Source of the DNA: Rhizobium chutanense
GTDB lineage: Bacteria > Pseudomonadota > Alphaproteobacteria > Rhizobiales > Rhizobiaceae
NCBI RefSeq assembly: GCF_002531935.1
Contig: NZ_NWSV01000001.1
Location: 372,001-436,000, forward strand
Direction: 5' to 3'
Length of the DNA: 64,000 nt
The translations under genes were made by a program, and so were the position numbers. Below, piece after piece: positions 10,067 through 19,032 of this stretch. Positions within the stretch are counted from its first letter, which is position 1. Each line of letters opens with the position of its first letter. The notes beneath the pieces were generated by a model. That model did not search any database. It saw only the letters and a program-made list of their open reading frames with translations, and was not told the DNA's origin.

Positions 10067-10355
10067 GTATGTTTTATCAGATTCCGCACGAAGGTGAAGA
10101 CTGATTGTTGCATTGCAGCAATGCGCCGATTGCAAGCCTGGCCGGAAATATCGCGTCGGAAGTGGCGTTTTTATCAGCAGATAATCATCGCGAATGGCGT
10201 CGGCGCCGGGAGCCTTGCGCTTTGCAGAGTGCCCGCCGGATATTTTTGCCCAAGAGATCCCGTTTCACATCCAAGCCATGCGCATCGACAATGCGGCGCA
10301 GTGCTCCTTGCGGTTATATTTTCCTGGATACATCCCCTAGCCAAACCGCATCACC

Positions 10356-10379
10356 CGTTATATTCGTCGCAATATTTCG
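10356..10379 (+). promoter_or_regulatory. ModE-like operator upstream of modA
   Basis: An imperfect palindrome CGTTATATT-N6-AATATTTCG, 20 bases before the modA start. It resembles the CGTTATAT-type molybdate operator known for ModE in enterobacteria. A related half-site, GGTTATATT, lies about 45 bases further upstream. Regulation by the ModE-like protein encoded at 13248-13607 is inferred. Apart from this site and the sRNA, the 470 bases between nadD and modA show nothing definite. Confidence 0.5.
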
Positions 10380-10398
10380 AACTCTGGGGAAGTCAATC

Positions 10399-11190
10399 AT
10401 GCAGAACCGCCGCCAATGGATCAAACTGGCAACCGCCGCGATATCGGCCCTGTGGCTTGGCGCAGCAGCGCTTCCGGCGCCGGCCGCTGCGGCCGAAAAG
10501 CTCACCGTCTTTGCGGCGGCGAGCCTCAAGGACGCGCTCGACGCCGCCAATGCCGCCTGGGCTGGGGAAAGCGGCAAGGAAGCCGTCGCCTCCTATGCGG
10601 CGAGCGGAGCGCTGGCCAAGCAGATCGAAAACGCGGCCCCCGCCGATATCTTCATCTCGGCCGACCGCGACTGGATGGACTACGTCGCCAAGAAGAACCT
10701 GATCAAGGCCGATAGCCGTTCGGACCTGCTTGGCAACCGGATCGTGCTCGTTGCCGAAAAGGACAAGGCCAAGCCCGTCGAGATCAAGCAGGATTTCGAT
10801 CTCGCAGGGCTTTTGGGTGACGGCAAGCTTGCCATGGGTGAACCGAAATCGGTTCCGGCCGGAAAATACGGCATGGCCGCGCTGGAAAAACTCGGCGTCT
10901 GGAAATCGGTGGAAACCAAGGTCGCCGGCGCCGAAAGTGTGCGCGCTGCCCTCGCTCTCGTCTCCCGCGGCGAAGCGCCTTATGGCATCGTCTACCAGAC
11001 GGATGCCGCCGCCGATAAGGGTGTCGCCGTCGTCGGCACCTTCCCGGCCGATTCCCATCCGCCGATCATCTATCCGATCGCCATCCTGGCTTCGAGCAAG
11101 AACCCGGAAGCAGCAGCCTATCTCGACTTCCTGAAATCCGACAAGGCCGCCGCCTTCTTCACGGCGCAGGGTTTCACGATTCTGAAATAG
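10399..11190 (+). CDS. modA: Molybdate ABC transporter substrate-binding protein
   Basis: A 263-residue periplasmic binding protein that captures molybdate and delivers it to ModB. The ATG at 10399 is preceded by GGGGAAG; the frame is open further upstream but without family similarity. A signal peptide (RRQWIKLATAAISALWLGAA, cut near AAAA) is followed by EKLTVFAAASLKDAL, the ModA hallmark. The central NRIVLVAEKD and the later segments PAGKYGMAALEKLG and YGIVYQTDAA also fit the family. It heads the mod gene block, although 279 bases with inverted repeats separate it from modB. Confidence 0.96.
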   Translation: MQNRRQWIKLATAAISALWLGAAALPAPAAAAEKLTVFAAASLKDALDAANAAWAGESGKEAVASYAASGALAKQIENAAPADIFISADRDWMDYVAKKNLIKADSRSDLLGNRIVLVAEKDKAKPVEIKQDFDLAGLLGDGKLAMGEPKSVPAGKYGMAALEKLGVWKSVETKVAGAESVRAALALVSRGEAPYGIVYQTDAAADKGVAVVGTFPADSHPPIIYPIAILASSKNPEAAAYLDFLKSDKAAAFFTAQGFTILK

Positions 11191-11300
11191 TCGGCCGATT
11201 AGTGTTTTGTCAGGCTCCAGCTTGCACCCAAGCATCTGCATCGATCGAATAAGCAGCGGATGTCAGGCACAAGGTTATGGCTGCCTGTACGTGCCGATGG

Positions 11301-11442
11301 CTGCCCCTCACCCTAACCCTCTCCCCGTAAACGGGGCGAGGGGACGTGCCATGCGAGAGGTTGACGAGGGACGGAGAGGTCACGGCATGGTCCCTTCGCC
11401 CCGTTTACGGGGAGAAGGTGCCGGCAGGCGGATGAGGGGCAG
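11301..11442. repeat. Pair of inverted intergenic repeats between modA and modB
   Basis: Two copies of a GC-rich element face each other. The first (about 11301-11345) contains CTGCCCCTCA and CTCCCCGTAAACGGGGCGAG; the second (about 11391-11442) is its reverse complement, with GCCCCGTTTACGGGGAG and GAGGGGCAG. Each copy also contains its own short palindrome CCCCGTAAACGGGG. Elements of this kind are scattered through Rhizobium genomes. Inside the mod operon they could form a large RNA hairpin that lowers modBC expression relative to modA. Confidence 0.8.
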
Positions 11443-11469
11443 GCATCGGATTTTCCAGGGAGACCGCAT

Positions 11470-12171
11470 TTGAACATTTTCGGCCTGAGCAACGAGGAAT
11501 GGACGGCGATCCTGCTCAGCCTGCGCGTCTCGATCGTCGCCATGCTGGCGAGCCTGCCCTTCGGCATTCTCGTTGCCCTGCTGCTCGCCCGCGGCCGCTT
11601 CTGGGGCAAGTCGGTATTGAACGGCATCGTTCATCTGCCGCTGATCCTGCCTCCCGTCGTCACCGGTTTCCTTCTCCTTATCCTGTTCGGCCGCCGCGGT
11701 CCGATCGGCAGCCTGCTCGACCAGTATCTCGGCATCGTCCTTTCCTTCCGCTGGACGGGTGCGGCGCTCGCCTGCGCCGTCATGGCCTTTCCGCTGATGG
11801 TGCGCAGCATCCGCCTGTCGATCGAGGCGGTCGACCGCAAGCTGGAGGAGGCGGCCGGAACGCTCGGCGCCGGTCCCGCCTGGGTCTTTTTGACGATCAC
11901 CCTGCCGCTGATCTTGCCCGGCATCATTACCGGCATGATCCTTTCCTTCGCCAAGGCGATGGGGGAATTCGGCGCGACGATCACCTTCGTCTCCAATATC
12001 CCCGGCGAAACCCAGACGCTGTCGGCGGCGATCTATACCTTCACCCAGGTGCCGGGCGGCGATGCCGGCGCGCTGCGCCTGACGCTCGTCGCCATCATCA
12101 TATCCATGGCAGCCCTGCTCGCCTCCGAATGCCTCGCCCGTCTCGCCGGCCAAAGGATCGATCCGGAATGA
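11470..12171 (+). CDS. modB: Molybdate ABC transporter permease
   Basis: A 233-residue inner-membrane channel of the molybdate importer. It begins at a TTG with GGGAG upstream. About five or six hydrophobic segments can be read, starting with [20 protein letters not shown]. The cytoplasmic EAA loop that docks with the ATPase is [20 protein letters not shown], followed by [23 protein letters not shown] is typical of ModB. The stop overlaps the modC start (ATGA). Confidence 0.96.
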   Translation: MNIFGLSNEEWTAILLSLRVSIVAMLASLPFGILVALLLARGRFWGKSVLNGIVHLPLILPPVVTGFLLLILFGRRGPIGSLLDQYLGIVLSFRWTGAALACAVMAFPLMVRSIRLSIEAVDRKLEEAAGTLGAGPAWVFLTITLPLILPGIITGMILSFAKAMGEFGATITFVSNIPGETQTLSAAIYTFTQVPGGDAGALRLTLVAIIISMAALLASECLARLAGQRIDPE

Positions 12172-13235
12172 CGCTGATCGTCGAAGCCAAACAGCGGCTC
12201 GGCGCCTTTTCGCTCGACGCCGCCTTCACCTCCGAGCGTGGCGTCACCGCGCTGTTCGGCCGCTCCGGCTCCGGCAAGACCTCGCTGATCCGCATCATTG
12301 CCGGCCTTGCCCGCCCGGATGAGGGTCGCGTCGTGCTTGACGGCGAGGCCTTGACCGAAACCGCAGCCGGCACCTTCGTCCCGAAACATCGCCGCCGCTT
12401 CGGTTATGTCTTCCAGGAGGCCCGGCTTTTCCCGCATTTCAGCGTTCGCGCCAATCTCTCCTATGGCCGCTGGTTCGCGGCGAGAGCGGCACGCGGTGAA
12501 AGCTTCGATCGCATCGTCGATCTGCTCGGCATCGAGCCGCTGCTGGAGCGCAGCCCCGCCAAACTGTCCGGCGGCGAAAAACAGCGCGTCGCCATCGGCC
12601 GCGCCCTGCTCTCCGCCCCCCGCCTGCTGTTGATGGACGAGCCGCTCGCCGCCCTCGACGAGGCCCGCAAGGCCGAGATCCTGCCTTATCTCGAGCGATT
12701 GCGCGACGAGACCGACATTCCGATCGTCTATGTCAGCCATTCGATCGCCGAGGTGGCGCGGCTCGCAAACCAGGTGGTCGTCCTCAGCGACGGCAAGGTG
12801 GAAGCGACAGGCCCGGCCGTCGACATATTGAGCCGCCCCTCTGCGGCATCAGACCGGAAAGAGGCGGGCGCGCTGCTGGAAGGCGCAGTCGAAAGCTTCG
12901 ATGCGCGTCATCGCCTGTCGACCGTCACACTGAAATCCTCTCGTCTGCATATTCCGAGCGCGACACTGGCGCCGGGCAGACTGGTGCGTATCCGCATTCC
13001 GTCGCGCGACGTCATGCTGGCGACGACAAGGCCCGAGGGGTTGAGCGCGCTGAACATTCTCGAAGGCAGGATCGAAGCGATATCGTCGGATGAGGACGGA
13101 ACGGTCGAAATCCGGATCGATTGCGGCGGCGATGCCATTCTTGCGCGCATCACCGCGCTCTCCTGCGAGCGCCTCGATCTTCGGCCCGGCAAGACCGTCT
13201 TCGCCGTCATCAAGACGGTTGCCCTGGAGGCCTGA
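12168..13235 (+). CDS. modC: Molybdate ABC transporter ATP-binding protein
   Basis: A 355-residue ATPase that powers molybdate import. Walker A is GRSGSGKTS near residue 31, the ABC signature is [16 protein letters not shown], Walker B is [12 protein letters not shown] and the switch histidine is in VYVSHS. The final 65 or so residues form a TOBE (molybdate-binding) domain, ending with [12 protein letters not shown], which may sense cytoplasmic molybdate. It starts in the ATGA overlap with modB and ends 12 bases from the convergent ModE-like gene. Confidence 0.96.
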   Translation: MTLIVEAKQRLGAFSLDAAFTSERGVTALFGRSGSGKTSLIRIIAGLARPDEGRVVLDGEALTETAAGTFVPKHRRRFGYVFQEARLFPHFSVRANLSYGRWFAARAARGESFDRIVDLLGIEPLLERSPAKLSGGEKQRVAIGRALLSAPRLLLMDEPLAALDEARKAEILPYLERLRDETDIPIVYVSHSIAEVARLANQVVVLSDGKVEATGPAVDILSRPSAASDRKEAGALLEGAVESFDARHRLSTVTLKSSRLHIPSATLAPGRLVRIRIPSRDVMLATTRPEGLSALNILEGRIEAISSDEDGTVEIRIDCGGDAILARITALSCERLDLRPGKTVFAVIKTVALEA

Positions 13236-13247
13236 CCAGCGCGTCCT

Positions 13248-13607
13248 CTACAGGCTGCGTTTGGCTTCGAGCCAGGCGAGATCCTCGGCGAGGCTTTCGC
13301 GCATCGTCCTTTCCATCCGGCGGAAACGCTCGAGCAACTCCTCGCCGAACGGCGTCAGCGCAGCGCCGCCACCCTTCTGACCGCCGCGCTGCGGCTCCAC
13401 CACCTGTTCCGAGAACATCCGGTTCATCTCGCTGACCAGCAGCCATGCCCGCCGATAGGACATGTCCATCGCCCGCCCCGCCGCCGAGATCGATCCGGTC
13501 GCGCGGATATGTTCCAAGAGTTCCATCTTGCCATGGCCGAGCCGATCTTCGTCCGGGAAGCTGATTCGCAGGACGGGCACGAGGGATTTTGCGGCTGAGT
13601 CGGTCAT
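13248..13607 (-). CDS. ModE-like winged-helix regulator (single domain)
   Basis: A 119-residue protein matching the N-terminal LysR-type winged helix of ModE: ISFPDEDRLGHGKMELLEHI, then SISAAGRAMDMSYRRAWLL as the helix-turn-helix, and a C-terminal FGEELLERFRRMER. There are no TOBE domains, so it would not bind molybdate in the way E. coli ModE does. The start at 13607 was chosen because the family begins near there; the frame stays open upstream. Read towards modC, it is the likely regulator of the mod genes, acting at the operator-like palindrome before modA. Confidence 0.85.
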   Translation of the reverse strand: MTDSAAKSLVPVLRISFPDEDRLGHGKMELLEHIRATGSISAAGRAMDMSYRRAWLLVSEMNRMFSEQVVEPQRGGQKGGGAALTPFGEELLERFRRMERTMRESLAEDLAWLEAKRSL

Positions 13608-13816
13608 TGAATCCGGAGATCGTGGAATTTGCCGCACTTTACGCTGCGGCACGGAAACTGTACACCGCCGCGACAAGCAGCCCGAGTGGCAATATTCTTC
13701 AAATCGGACGTCGGATCGGATTTTCAGCCGCTCTGTATCTTAGCACGTCTTGAAACATTAATGGTTTGATGCCTATCTTAACCATGATCCGGTCTCGATC
13801 GGATCTCGTGTTGTGC

Positions 13817-14260
13817 ATGGTTTGTCATTCCAGGAAAGGGAAAAAACTGACAACAGTACACGCCAAGGGAAGAACGCTCGCCGTTATCCCGAAGAGTGCG
13901 GAACGTGGCGCCGATGCCGCTGCCCGCGCCCTAGAAACCGTCCTCGCCAGCCTCGAGGACTCCAAAGCTGAAGATATCGTCACCATCGACATTGCCGGAA
14001 AATCGGCGCTGGGAGACTACATGATCGTCGTCTCCGGCCGCTCGAACAGGCATGTCATGGCGATCTCGGATCATCTGCTCACCGACCTCAAGGATGACGG
14101 CCTCGGCACGGCCCGCGTCGAAGGCCAGGAAGGCGGCGATTGGGTCCTGATCGACACCGGTGACATCATCGTGCACGTGTTCCGTCCCGAAATCCGCGAG
14201 TTCTACAACATCGAAAAGATGTGGGCGGCTCCGGATATGGACGAAGAAACACGGCACTGA
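13817..14260 (+). CDS. rsfS: Ribosomal silencing factor RsfS (Iojap)
   Basis: A protein that binds L14 on the 50S subunit and blocks subunit joining when nutrients fall. The core runs from ALETVLASLEDSKAEDIVTI through DYMIVVSGRSNRHV to DWVLIDTGDIIVHVFRPEIR and FYNIEKMW, all typical. The start is uncertain. The best ribosome-binding site (AGGAAAGGG, 13832-13840) precedes a CTG at 13847, which would give about 137 residues (L/M-TTVHAKGRTLAVI). The nearest ATG is at 13817, and a TTG at 13766 is also in frame. rlmH follows. Confidence 0.92.
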   Translation: MVCHSRKGKKLTTVHAKGRTLAVIPKSAERGADAAARALETVLASLEDSKAEDIVTIDIAGKSALGDYMIVVSGRSNRHVMAISDHLLTDLKDDGLGTARVEGQEGGDWVLIDTGDIIVHVFRPEIREFYNIEKMWAAPDMDEETRH

Positions 14261-14377
14261 CAGGCGGCCGGCATTTGTCCGGCGCCTGAAATGTGGCATT
14301 GGCTGGCCGGACAAGTTTAAAAGCCGGCCGGTGGCGCCTTATGCGCCCGATGTGCCGCATCAGCGGGGAGCGGAAGA

Positions 14378-14860
14378 ATGCGAGTTGGTCTTTTTGCGGT
14401 GGGACGGCTGAAGTCCGGCCCCGAAAAGGATCTTGCGGCCCGCTATTTCGACCGTTTCGCCAAGGCCGGCCCTGCCGTCGGCCTTGAATTTACCCGTATC
14501 GCCGAAGTTGCCGAAAGCCGTGCCTCCAATGCGGAAACCCGCAAGCGCGAGGAAGCGGCGCTGCTGTTGAAATCGCTTGCCGATGGCAGCATCCTCATTC
14601 TCCTCGACGAACGCGGCAAGGCGCTCGACAGCGAAGCCTTCGCAAACCTGCTCGGCTCCTATCGCGACCAGGGCAAACGCGAGCTGACCATCGCCATCGG
14701 CGGCGCCGACGGCCTCGATCCGTCCCTCTACGACCGGGCCGACGCGACGCTGTGCCTGGGCAAGATGACCTGGCCGCACCAGATCGTCCGCACGCTGATC
14801 GCCGAACAGCTTTATCGCGCCGTCACCATCCTGTCCGGCCACCCCTATCACCGCGTCTGA
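14378..14860 (+). CDS. rlmH: 23S rRNA pseudouridine-1915 N3-methyltransferase
   Basis: A 160-residue SPOUT-class methyltransferase that modifies pseudouridine 1915 in helix 69 of 23S rRNA. The knotted C-terminal cofactor site is visible in AIGGADGLDPS and LCLGKMTWPHQIVR, and the protein ends LSGHPYHRV as the family does. It is paired with rsfS upstream, as in most bacteria, here 117 bases apart. A GGGAG motif lies before the ATG. Confidence 0.97.
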   Translation: MRVGLFAVGRLKSGPEKDLAARYFDRFAKAGPAVGLEFTRIAEVAESRASNAETRKREEAALLLKSLADGSILILLDERGKALDSEAFANLLGSYRDQGKRELTIAIGGADGLDPSLYDRADATLCLGKMTWPHQIVRTLIAEQLYRAVTILSGHPYHRV

Positions 14861-14978
14861 TGCGTCGCATTGTCACGCAGCCGTGTTGAGCCGCCGGTTC
14901 ATTCTGCTTCGAACTTTCTGGCAAAGCATGCCAAATCAGCTTAGGCTCCGCGCGATTTGAGAAAGTGCCCGAACACGC

Positions 14979-16412
14979 ATGACGACAACAGCAACCAGGC
15001 GACACCGCATGATCCTGCCGGCGATCGCCGCCGGTGTCGGTGTGGCGGTGATTGCCGTGTCGGCAAATCCCTTCACCGTTCGGGCGCAGGATGCCGCACC
15101 TGAGGCGGCGCAATCCGTACCACCACAGCCGCCAGCCGCGCCGGCGCCTCCCGATCCGGCCGCCGAACTGGCCGCCAAACGCGACCAGACCCGCGCCGAA
15201 CTCGAAACCCTGTCGAAAACCATCAGCCTCTCCACCGACAAGGTCAGCGCGCTTCAGCAGAGCATCGCCGATCTGGACAAGAGCACGCAAAGCATCCGCC
15301 AGGCGCTGATCGAGTCGGCGGCCCGCCGCAAGACGCTCGACAGGCAGATCCTCGAAAGCGAAAAGAAGCTTGCCGATCTCGGCGTCAAGCAGGATGGCAT
15401 CCGCCGCTCGCTGCACGAGCGCCGCGGCCTTCTGGCCGAGGTGCTGGCAGCCCTCCAGCGCATGGGCCGCAACCCGCCGCCGGCTTTGCTGGTCACCCCC
15501 GACGACGCGCTCGCTTCGGTGCGCAGCGCCATTCTGCTCGGCGCCGTCGTGCCCGGCATCCGCAAGGAGACCGACAAGCTTGCCGCCGACCTGGCAAACC
15601 TCGCCGCATTGCAGACCGCAAGCGCTGCCGAGAAGGCCGGCCTGACGGCAACAATGACCAATAGTATCGAGGAAGAGCGGCGCATGGATCTGCTGCTTGC
15701 CGAAAACGACAAGCTCAGCCGCAGCAATGCCGCCGAACTCGCGGTCGAGAAAAAGCGCTCCGAGGAACTGGCCGGCAAGGCGACCAGCCTTGAGGGCCTT
15801 GTCGCCTCGATGGAATCCGAGATCGCTTCGGTGCGCGATGCCGCCGCCGCCGCCCGCCAGGCGGAGGAAAACCGCAAGCTGATGACGGACGAGCAGCGCG
15901 CCCAGGCCAAGGCCCTGGCCGACAGCGGCGTGCCCGATAAAAACCGCATTGCCCCCGCATATCCCTTCGGAGAATTGAAGGCGAAATTGGAGGTGCCCGT
16001 TGCGGGCGATATCCTGCGCCAGTTCGGCGATGCCGACGGCACCGGGCACGAAGCCATGGGCATGACGGTCGCCACCAATCCGGAAACGGTGGTGACGGCG
16101 CCTGCCGATGGCCTGGTGGTTTTCGCCGGCGCTTTCCGCAGTTACGGCCAGATGATCATCCTCGACACCGGCGATGGGTACCACCTGGTGCTCTCGGGAA
16201 TGGAGACGATCAATACCCGCCAGGGAAAATTCGTTTTCTCCGGCGAGCCGCTCGCCGTGATGGGCGCAAAAAGAGTGGCAAGCGCAACTGCATTGGCGCT
16301 GGAAACGGACCGGCCAACGCTTTACATTGAATTTCGAAAAGACGGTAAACCGGTCGATTCCCGACCATGGTGGACCGCCAAAGACACTGGAAAGGCACGC
16401 AATGATTCGTAG
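14979..16412 (+). CDS. EnvC-like murein hydrolase activator (M23/LytM domain)
   Basis: A 477-residue envelope protein. An N-terminal membrane or signal segment (RMILPAIAAGVGVAVIAVSA) is followed by a Pro/Ala-rich stretch and long coiled coils from about 60 to 310, then a C-terminal LytM domain (about 340-460). The zinc ligands of active M23 peptidases are not preserved: the HxxxD-type motif is replaced by GHEAMGMTV and the HxH site by YHLVLSG. That points to an EnvC-type activator of amidases in septum splitting rather than an enzyme. Its stop overlaps the ctpA start, linking it to the periplasmic protease. Confidence 0.87.
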   Translation: MTTTATRRHRMILPAIAAGVGVAVIAVSANPFTVRAQDAAPEAAQSVPPQPPAAPAPPDPAAELAAKRDQTRAELETLSKTISLSTDKVSALQQSIADLDKSTQSIRQALIESAARRKTLDRQILESEKKLADLGVKQDGIRRSLHERRGLLAEVLAALQRMGRNPPPALLVTPDDALASVRSAILLGAVVPGIRKETDKLAADLANLAALQTASAAEKAGLTATMTNSIEEERRMDLLLAENDKLSRSNAAELAVEKKRSEELAGKATSLEGLVASMESEIASVRDAAAAARQAEENRKLMTDEQRAQAKALADSGVPDKNRIAPAYPFGELKAKLEVPVAGDILRQFGDADGTGHEAMGMTVATNPETVVTAPADGLVVFAGAFRSYGQMIILDTGDGYHLVLSGMETINTRQGKFVFSGEPLAVMGAKRVASATALALETDRPTLYIEFRKDGKPVDSRPWWTAKDTGKARNDS

Positions 16413-17724
16413 GGCTTCTCTTGTTCTGGTCGGCGCATTGATGGGTGCGACCGCCATGAGCGTCATTTATTCGGCCGGTGTGCCGGCAGAAGCGGCCGGA
16501 TCCTCGACCTATAAGGAGCTTTCGGTTTTCGGCGACGTCTTCGAGCGCGTGCGTGCGCAATACGTGACGCCGCCGGCCGAAGACAAGCTGATCGAAAACG
16601 CCATCAACGGCATGCTGTCCTCGCTCGATCCGCATTCGAGCTACATGAATGCGAAGGACGCCGAGGACATGCGCACCCAGACCAAGGGTGAGTTCGGCGG
16701 TCTCGGCATCGAAGTCACGATGGAAGACGAACTCGTCAAGGTCATCACCCCGATCGACGATACGCCCGCCGCCAAGGCCGGCGTTCTCGCCGGCGACTAT
16801 ATTTCCGAGATCGACGGCCAGTCGGTGCGCGGCCTGAAGCTGGAAGACGCCGTCGAGAAGATGCGCGGCGCCGTCAACACGCCGATCAAGCTGACGCTGA
16901 TCCGCAAGGGCGCCGACAAGCCGATCGAGCTGACGATCGTCCGTGACGTCGTCGCCGTTCAGGCCGTCAAGTCGCGTGTCGAGGACGATGTCGGTTATCT
17001 CCGCATCATCTCCTTCACCGAGAAGACCTATCCCGACATGGAAAAGGCGATCAAGAAGATCAAGGACACCGTTCCGGCCGACAAGCTGAAGGGTTATGTC
17101 CTTGACCTGCGCCTCAATCCGGGCGGTCTGCTCGACCAGGCGATCAACGTTTCCGATGCGCTGCTGGAGCGCGGCGAAGTGGTTTCGACCCGCGGCCGTA
17201 ATCCCGATGAAACCCGCCGCTTCAATGCCGGCCCGGGCGACCTGACGGATGGCAAGCCGGTGATCGTCCTGATCAACGGCGGTTCGGCTTCCGCATCGGA
17301 AATCGTCGCCGGCGCTCTTCAGGATCTGCGCCGCGCCACCGTTCTCGGCACCCGCTCCTTCGGCAAGGGTTCCGTCCAGACGATCATCCCGCTCGGCGAA
17401 AACGGCGCACTGCGCCTGACCACGGCGCTCTACTACACGCCGTCCGGCCGCTCGATCCAGGGCACCGGCATCACCCCCGACATCAAGGTCGAGGAGCCGC
17501 TGCCGCAGGAACTGCAGGGCAAGATGGTGACCGAGGGCGAATCCAGCCTGCGCGGCCATATCAAGGGCCAGAGCGAGACTGACGAAGGTTCGGGCTCCGT
17601 CGCCTATGTGCCGCCGGACCCGAAGGACGACGTTCAGCTGAACTACGCACTCGATCTGCTGCGCGGCAAGAAGACCGATCCGGCCTTTCCGCCGAACCCG
17701 GATAAGGCCGTCGTCGCCAAGTAA
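16402..17724 (+). CDS. ctpA: Carboxyl-terminal processing protease (S41)
   Basis: A 440-residue periplasmic serine protease. The ATG at 16402 lies inside the end of the EnvC-like gene. A signal anchor (ASLVLVGALMGATAMSVIYS) leads to a PDZ domain around GLGIEVTMEDELVKVITP. The catalytic pair is visible: serine in NGGSASASEIVAGALQD and lysine in LGTRSFGKGSVQT. Such proteases trim tails of periplasmic proteins, often peptidoglycan hydrolases, which fits the neighbour. A hairpin follows the gene. Confidence 0.95.
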   Translation: MIRRASLVLVGALMGATAMSVIYSAGVPAEAAGSSTYKELSVFGDVFERVRAQYVTPPAEDKLIENAINGMLSSLDPHSSYMNAKDAEDMRTQTKGEFGGLGIEVTMEDELVKVITPIDDTPAAKAGVLAGDYISEIDGQSVRGLKLEDAVEKMRGAVNTPIKLTLIRKGADKPIELTIVRDVVAVQAVKSRVEDDVGYLRIISFTEKTYPDMEKAIKKIKDTVPADKLKGYVLDLRLNPGGLLDQAINVSDALLERGEVVSTRGRNPDETRRFNAGPGDLTDGKPVIVLINGGSASASEIVAGALQDLRRATVLGTRSFGKGSVQTIIPLGENGALRLTTALYYTPSGRSIQGTGITPDIKVEEPLPQELQGKMVTEGESSLRGHIKGQSETDEGSGSVAYVPPDPKDDVQLNYALDLLRGKKTDPAFPPNPDKAVVAK

Positions 17725-17733
17725 TTCATCCCC

Positions 17734-17762
17734 TCAAGGCCGGGCATGTCGCCCGGCCTTGA
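17734..17762 (+). terminator. Hairpin after ctpA
   Basis: A perfect 12-bp stem TCAAGGCCGGGC/GCCCGGCCTTGA with a 5-nt loop, 10 bases after the ctpA stop. No clear T-run follows, so it may be a partial terminator or an mRNA-stabilising stem. Confidence 0.6.
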
Positions 17763-17801
17763 CCCTTTCTGCTGTTTCCCGGTTTTGGAGCGGGCGAAAA
17801 A

Positions 17802-18995
17802 TTGGGAACGGACCTGCATGCGCCTTTGGGCCGCAACCGCAAAGCCGGCAATCGGCGCCCGGGTGTTCTGCGCCTCGGCCGCATCGCCGCCAGTCTTTGT
17901 CTTTTCGCGATAGGCGGCTTTTCGCTCTATACGGCGTTTCGCGGCGATGGGCTGGAACGCAGCAAACCGCCGGCGGCGGAACAAGCCGCAACACCAGCCA
18001 ATCCAACTCAGCCGCCGACGACAGCTGCCGACCAGGCAGCCGACGGCATGCCCCGCGCCGAACCGCGCTCGGGCGCCAATGTCGAGCAGATGGTCACCGG
18101 CGACGGCTCGGTCGTCACCAAATACAGTCCCCGCCCGCGCGATGGCAGCGGACCGGTGCTGGTCGACGCCATGCAGATCGGCCAGGATCCGCGCATGGCG
18201 GCGCAGCCGAATGAAGCGCTGCTCGAAGAAACCCCTTTCGGCAGGCTACCGATCGTCGGCCCCGATGGCCGCCGCCCGATGGATCAATATGCCCGCCCCT
18301 CGTCCGGCGCGCGCGGCGTGCGGATCGCCATCGTCGTCAGCGGCCTCGGGCTCAGCCAGACCGGAACACAGCGCGCCATCGCGGAATTGCCCGAAGAAAT
18401 CACCTTCGCCTTTGCCGCCAGCGGCAACAGCCTGCAGCGCTGGATGCAGGAGGCCCGCCGCGGCGGCCACGAGATTCTGTTGCAGGTGCCGCTCGAGCCA
18501 TTTGATTACCCGGCGAATGATCCCGGCCCGGAAACGCTGCTGACGACGAAATCGCCCGCCCGCAATATCGAGAACCTGCACAAGGCAATGGGCGAGATCA
18601 CCAATTATACCGGCGTCATGAATTATCTCGGCGGCCGTTTCCTCTCGGACTCCAACGCCATGGAGCCTGTCATGCGCGATATCGGCAAGCGCGGCCTGCT
18701 GTTTCTCGACGACGGCACGTCGGCGCAGTCGAAGACGGCTGATGTCGCCAAGGGAACCGAGCTGCCCTATGCTTTCGCCGACCTGCAGCTCGACGGCCAG
18801 CTCGATATCAACGCCGTCCTGAAAAAGCTCGACGAACTCGAGCGTATCGCCCGCAAGAACGGCCAGGCGATCGGCGTCGCCTCGGCTTTCGATGAAAGTG
18901 TCGATGCCATCGCCAAGTGGAGCGAGGAGGCAGCGATGCGCGGCATCGAGATCGTCGGCGTCGCCGCCCTTTCCAACGACCCGCGGAACCCTTGA
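17802..18995 (+). CDS. Divergent polysaccharide deacetylase family protein
   Basis: A 397-residue protein read from a TTG start at 17802. One membrane segment (RIAASLCLFAIGGFSLYTAF) near residue 30 is followed by a Pro/Ala-rich periplasmic linker. The domain from about 170 has RIAIVVSGLGLS, ITFAFAASGNSLQRW, EILLQVPLEPFDYP, YTGVMNYLGGRF and GLLFLDDGTS, the pattern of the divergent deacetylases (formerly DUF610, YibQ-like). It follows EnvC-like and ctpA genes in the same direction, the order seen in many alphaproteobacteria, which suggests a role in envelope or septal processing. No enzymatic activity is established for the group. Confidence 0.88.
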   Translation: MGTDLHAPLGRNRKAGNRRPGVLRLGRIAASLCLFAIGGFSLYTAFRGDGLERSKPPAAEQAATPANPTQPPTTAADQAADGMPRAEPRSGANVEQMVTGDGSVVTKYSPRPRDGSGPVLVDAMQIGQDPRMAAQPNEALLEETPFGRLPIVGPDGRRPMDQYARPSSGARGVRIAIVVSGLGLSQTGTQRAIAELPEEITFAFAASGNSLQRWMQEARRGGHEILLQVPLEPFDYPANDPGPETLLTTKSPARNIENLHKAMGEITNYTGVMNYLGGRFLSDSNAMEPVMRDIGKRGLLFLDDGTSAQSKTADVAKGTELPYAFADLQLDGQLDINAVLKKLDELERIARKNGQAIGVASAFDESVDAIAKWSEEAAMRGIEIVGVAALSNDPRNP

Positions 18996-19032
18996 GAGCA
19001 ATCCCGGAAAGGATTGCTGAACGGAGAAGACG

